This document shows, piece after piece, positions 60,590 through 64,000 of a stretch of DNA of 64,000 nt; within the stretch, counting starts at the first letter, position 1; each line of letters begins with the position of its first letter. Position numbers and translations under genes: made by a program. The notes beneath the pieces are model-generated. The model worked only from the letters and a program-made list of their open reading frames with translations. It ran no database searches and was not told the DNA's origin. Origin of the DNA: Strongylocentrotus purpuratus (taxonomy: Eukaryota; Echinodermata; Echinoidea; Camarodonta; Strongylocentrotidae); contig NW_022145609.1 in assembly GCF_000002235.5 (NCBI RefSeq), forward strand, positions 7,137,214 to 7,201,213. The letters are read 5' to 3'.

Positions 60590-61460
60590 TTTCGTAGTCT
60601 ATTGTACACACATAGATCTAGGTGCATTACTATCCTAGCTGTGAAAAGCTGTGCTATTGATTTTCAACATTTCAAACACCACTGTACAAAACTTAACTGA
60701 TTTCACTAAAATTAAAAATCGGTACTTAAGGTTTAGAATCTAGTGACGAACTGACGATTGATGACACCTAGATTCTAGATCTAAATAGACTAGATCTAGA
60801 TCTAGAATCTAGCAGTAAAATACAATTTTTTTTTAACTTTCCGATGTTGGAAACTAGTAATACTCACTCCAGCAAAGCATATAGAGTCAATGCTAAAGCG
60901 TATTGACCTTTAGCACTGCATACATGCTGTGAGGCAGGGACCTAGAAGTCTATACACAAATACACACACCACACAATATCGCATAGACTGTACACAATCA
61001 TGTCGATGCAGCTGTAAGCAAAGTTTGACACTAGACTTACAATTTGAATTTTTAAATTATTCTTTTTAACATTAGTAAGTTGAAATAAATGTATTTTACT
61101 GCTATTTAGGTGTCGTCAATTGTCACAAAAGTACTGATTTTGAGTGAAATCAGTTGAGTTTTGTACAGTGGTGTTTGAAATGTTGAGAATCAAAAGCACA
61201 GCTTTTAGTACTACACAGCCAGGATAGTGATGCTCCTATGTGTGGTAATAGAAAGGTGTAGAAAGAATAATTTAAAAATTCAAGTTGTGAGTCCACTGTC
61301 AAACTTGCCGATCAGCAGCATCGGCATAATTGTGTGGATGTGTGTGTTATGACTGTATTGACTATTCATGTATCCAAAATGCTGCCTATTATATTAATAC
61401 GTAGTAGTAGTGCAGTTATAGAGGTCAATGACTCTCTATGCTTTGCTGGAGTGGTATTGT
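60590..61460. repeat. Interlaced inverted repeat, order X Y X' Y'
   Basis: Block X (60590-60840) contains TTTCAAACACCACTGTACAA and recurs inverted as TTGTACAGTGGTGTTTGAAA in X' (61080-61258). Block Y (60850-61070), with CACTCCAGCAAAGCATA and AATTTTTAAATTATTCTTT, recurs inverted in Y' (61260-61460) as AAGAATAATTTAAAAATT and TATGCTTTGCTGGAGTG. The two pairs have different centres, near 60925 and 61160. Confidence 0.75.
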
Positions 61461-61464
61461 ATTG

Positions 61465-61976
61465 CTTGTATCGATTACATTTTGAGGAGCTTGTATAGGG
61501 CTGGGTGATAATTCATGATGTTGATATCGATTGATTGATATTGATTTCTTCGTCCACAATGTGGAAATATGCTTCCCACCAGCATTACAATAATACAAGA
61601 AAAAGAGTACAATAATATGAAACATGCAAAACAATTAAGCAAACAATGTCAGAACAGAAAAAACCTTATATACGCCTTCCAAAATTGTTAAAAGTCCTTT
61701 CTGATTAGAAGATTAAAAATATCTCTCCACTGCTTTTAACGGGCTATTCAACATAATCATTGTTGATGTATTAAGCTTAATGACTATGAGGACAGTTTTT
61801 GAATTCAAATAATTATAGTCATTATTGCTATTATTATTATTATCAACGCCATCAATGTTCATCAAAGTGGGTAGATAACTGCAGTTATATCATTGTGGTC
61901 GTATTAAAATCAAATTAAAATCATATATACATGTATGTATACTAACAATAGTTGGTAACTGAAATGCTATCGTTAA
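61465..61976. other. Intergenic, nothing recognised
   Basis: AT-rich sequence with an ATTATT run near 61830. No coding or repeat unit identified. Confidence 0.5.
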
Positions 61977-62425
61977 TTACTGTATCTCTTTACGAAGTGG
62001 TTGAACATGTGAATATAGTTTGGTACGAAGGAATAGCGGAAGTGTGCTCGGTTTGTGCGTGGGATGTTTAGTCGAATTCCGGTTGAAAGAATACTGGGTG
62101 TTGAGAGGGTGACTTTGATCTTTCATGATTTTGTTTGTTTTGGACATGACTCTCTGTTCGAACAAACAGTTTATATCAATCAAATCATGCCCTGTCACTC
62201 TCTGTGCCGCTCGTCGCACCCAGTCTAATCGAGTCCGTTTTTTCTCGGTCCCATTTCCGTAATAACAAATCACATTGTATGTTAGTATGCTTTGTATTAA
62301 TGACTGATAAAACAAAACCAGAATTGTTCTGTCAACATGAATGTTTTTCATCATTCTCAGAAAGTAGAGTCTTTGGTTTCCCTTCTTAGTAAGAAGAAAA
62401 AAATCAAAGTGCTGGGACACACTGT
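61977..62425 (-). mobile_element. LINE fragment (reverse transcriptase C-terminal region)
   Basis: A 147-codon minus-strand frame with GNQRLYFLRMMKNIHVDRTI, LFYQSLIQSILTYNVICYYG and RRAAQRVTG. This is the post-RT region of L2-like and related LINEs, where QRLYFLR..FY.S.IESVLT is conserved. No RT core is present. It ends about 200 bases before the proposed TRIC 5' UTR exon. Confidence 0.75.
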
Positions 62426-62630
62426 ATAGAAAATATTCATGATTACATGTATTGCTTGTTGTAACTTCTTCAAATTACTTTTTGAAATTGCCTGTTCGGA
62501 TTCAACCAATCTGTCCGAACACACAACGTGAGGGTATACTGTTCATTGAGATTCAAGCTTACATTTTTCTTAATCCATCAGAACATCATTGCATTTATTC
62601 TAACCATAATTCATTCATTTTCCCATACAG

Positions 62631-62692
62631 ATCATCTGTCTTACCTCTATAAGTGAACTGAACGAAGAACACCTCCACATCTCACATTCAAG
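62631..62692 (+). promoter_or_regulatory. Probable 5' UTR exon segment of the TRIC gene
   Basis: TTTTCCCATACAG at 62618-62630 is a good splice acceptor. The following 62 bases run to the ATG with no upstream ATG. The first, non-coding exon and the promoter were not located. Confidence 0.45.
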
Positions 62693-64000
62693 ATGAATTA
62701 CTCAGCCTATATTCCGGACTACTCCCTCTTTGTAGAATATGCCAACACGTACGCCCAGCTACCCCTGTTCCCCTTCTTTGATGTGGCCCATTACATCATG
62801 ATGATTCTAGCCCTCAGGAACGATGCAGGAGATGGTAAGAAATACACAGGGATTTAATGGTTTTTAGACAGAAGGGTATTTCGCAGCAGAAAATGTTACA
62901 TTTGATCTTCATGACCTTTAGGGCCGCCCCCCCCCCCTCCCCCCTCCCACTTCGGGGTCAGAGGGACCACATTCGTGTTCCCAAAATCTCCGGTAAAGGG
63001 GTACTTTTCATGCAACAAAGTCCGGCCCATAATACACAAAATTCTCTCTTGTCATCTGTCTCCCTCTCTTTTCTCCCTTCTCTCTCTCTCTCTCTGTCAT
63101 TCTACTATCCCCATCTTTTTTTTGTCTTCATGTGAAAAAATAAAATTGTTGTAGAAATTTACTTTTTAACCCTGACCAAAAATTATGTGTGTAATACATG
63201 CAAAAATCCATTTGCCTTTTAAAATAAGTATGATTTACATTCCACTGTGGAAAGGCACCTGTGTTTGTTTTCACTTGCTATCTCTCTGCTGTGTTCATGC
63301 ACGTGTTCACAATTCATCATTCCATTTTCATGCAGGGTTTGTGTCACTGGCCGAGAACAACCCCCTCGCTTGCTGGCTTTGTAGCATGCTATCCTGTTTT
63401 GCTGGATACATACTTAGCAATGCCCTTCTGGGACAGTCCCTCTTGGCCCCTTTTGCATACCACTCGAAGATTGGCATTGCAACTATAGTGTGGTAAGAAA
63501 GATGTCATCTTCTTTGTTTATCAAATTGTAAGTACAGTGAAACCTGCCTATAAAGACCACCCAAGGGAGACAAGACAAGTGGTCTGTATAGGCAGATGGT
63601 CCTTTTAGTACATGTTTCAACGAAAAAACATTTTCAAGGGAAATAAATATGTGGTCTCTGTAGACAGGTGGTTGCTAAAATAAGTTTTATTGCACATGTA
63701 GATACTGATTTTTTTTGAGAATTTACAGCCACTTCACAAATACATATTTCTTGATAACTCTGTTGTAGTTATAAGTACATATATTATCTAATTTTTGAGT
63801 AAAGTAAAAAGGAAAAAAGTCTAAAACTAGATTGAAAGTTTTGGGCAATAGGTTATCATTAAGTATGAGAAAACTATTTGATTTTTTGTTTGTCTCCAGG
63901 TACATGATATTTTACTCACCTGCTGATATATTCTACAAGCTGGTTACAAGCTTCCCTGGCAAGCTTGTGATAGGCCCCATGAAGGAGGCAGTCAGGGCAC
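62693..64000 (+). CDS. TMEM38: TRIC-type intracellular cation channel (TMEM38), 5' part
   Basis: Exons 62693-62834, 63336-63492 and 63900 to the window end (phases 1, 2). TRIC channels are trimeric potassium channels of the ER/SR membrane that balance charge during calcium release. The start, with LPLFPFFDVAHYIMMILALR, parallels TRIC-B SMFPFFDIAHYLVSVMAVK. The next exon has NNPLACWLCSMLSCFAGYIL, like HPIASWLCAMLHCFGSYIL of TRIC-A. The third has IVWYMIFYSPADIFYKLV, as in TRIC WYLIFFCPLDLFYK. Three hydrophobic helices are visible. The conserved KEV motif after helix 4 reads KEA (GPMKEAVRA). The ATG is the first in frame. Vertebrates have two paralogues; I cannot say which this is closer to, and it may predate the split. 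The 3' part lies outside the window. Confidence 0.93.
63533..63695. mobile_element. MITE fragment with ACAGTGAAACCTG end
   Basis: ACAGTGAAACCTGCCTATAA and AGACCACCCAAGGGA match a terminal motif I recall from Tc1/mariner-like MITEs in many invertebrates. Inside, GTGGTCTGTATAGGCAG and GTGGTCTCTGTAGACAGG are partial inverse repeats of the start. It lies in TRIC intron 2. Confidence 0.5.

Overview
The window looks like nuclear DNA of an intron-rich invertebrate deuterostome. A sea urchin or a close echinoderm is my best guess, not a proof. The reasons are AT-rich introns of about 0.2 to 4.9 kb, many palindromic MITEs, tRNA-headed SINEs whose tails read AAGCGC..(ATT)n, frequent poly-G/C runs and dinucleotide arrays, and three clearly animal genes. 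All three genes lie on the + strand.

Region 1 (1331-44447) is a large receptor-type protein tyrosine phosphatase with 43 recognisable exons and about 2,340 residues; only the signal-peptide exon is missing from the window. Its ectodomain follows the layout of the vertebrate Tie receptor kinases module by module (Ig-Ig-EGF-EGF-EGF-Ig-FN3), then continues with about ten more FN3-type domains, a poly-arginine cleavage-like site and one membrane helix. Where a Tie receptor has a kinase, this gene has two PTP domains: a first with all key motifs and a second that has lost its catalytic Asp and Arg. Every intron phase joins correctly from first to last exon, so I read it as one gene. This Tie-headed phosphatase is the most interesting object here.

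Region 2 (44.8-52.7 kb) is intergenic and repeat-rich: two Tc1/mariner-like non-autonomous elements, tandem repeats and a SINE nested inside another SINE.

Region 3 (52.7-58.7 kb) is a secreted chloride-dependent alpha-amylase with a possible 5' UTR exon and TATA box, an extra C-terminal domain on a Gly/Pro/Ser linker, one apparent frameshift, and a B-domain loop missing between exons 2 and 3.

Region 4 (58.9-62.5 kb) holds a purine-rich minisatellite, an unusual interlaced inverted repeat and a LINE fragment.

Region 5 (62693-64000, running off the end) is the 5' part of a TRIC (TMEM38) intracellular cation channel gene.

Inside phosphatase introns are an antisense LINE with both ORFs open (about 34.95-39.42 kb), a fold-back minisatellite, several palindromic MITEs and SINE copies. 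The three genes have no obvious shared pathway.
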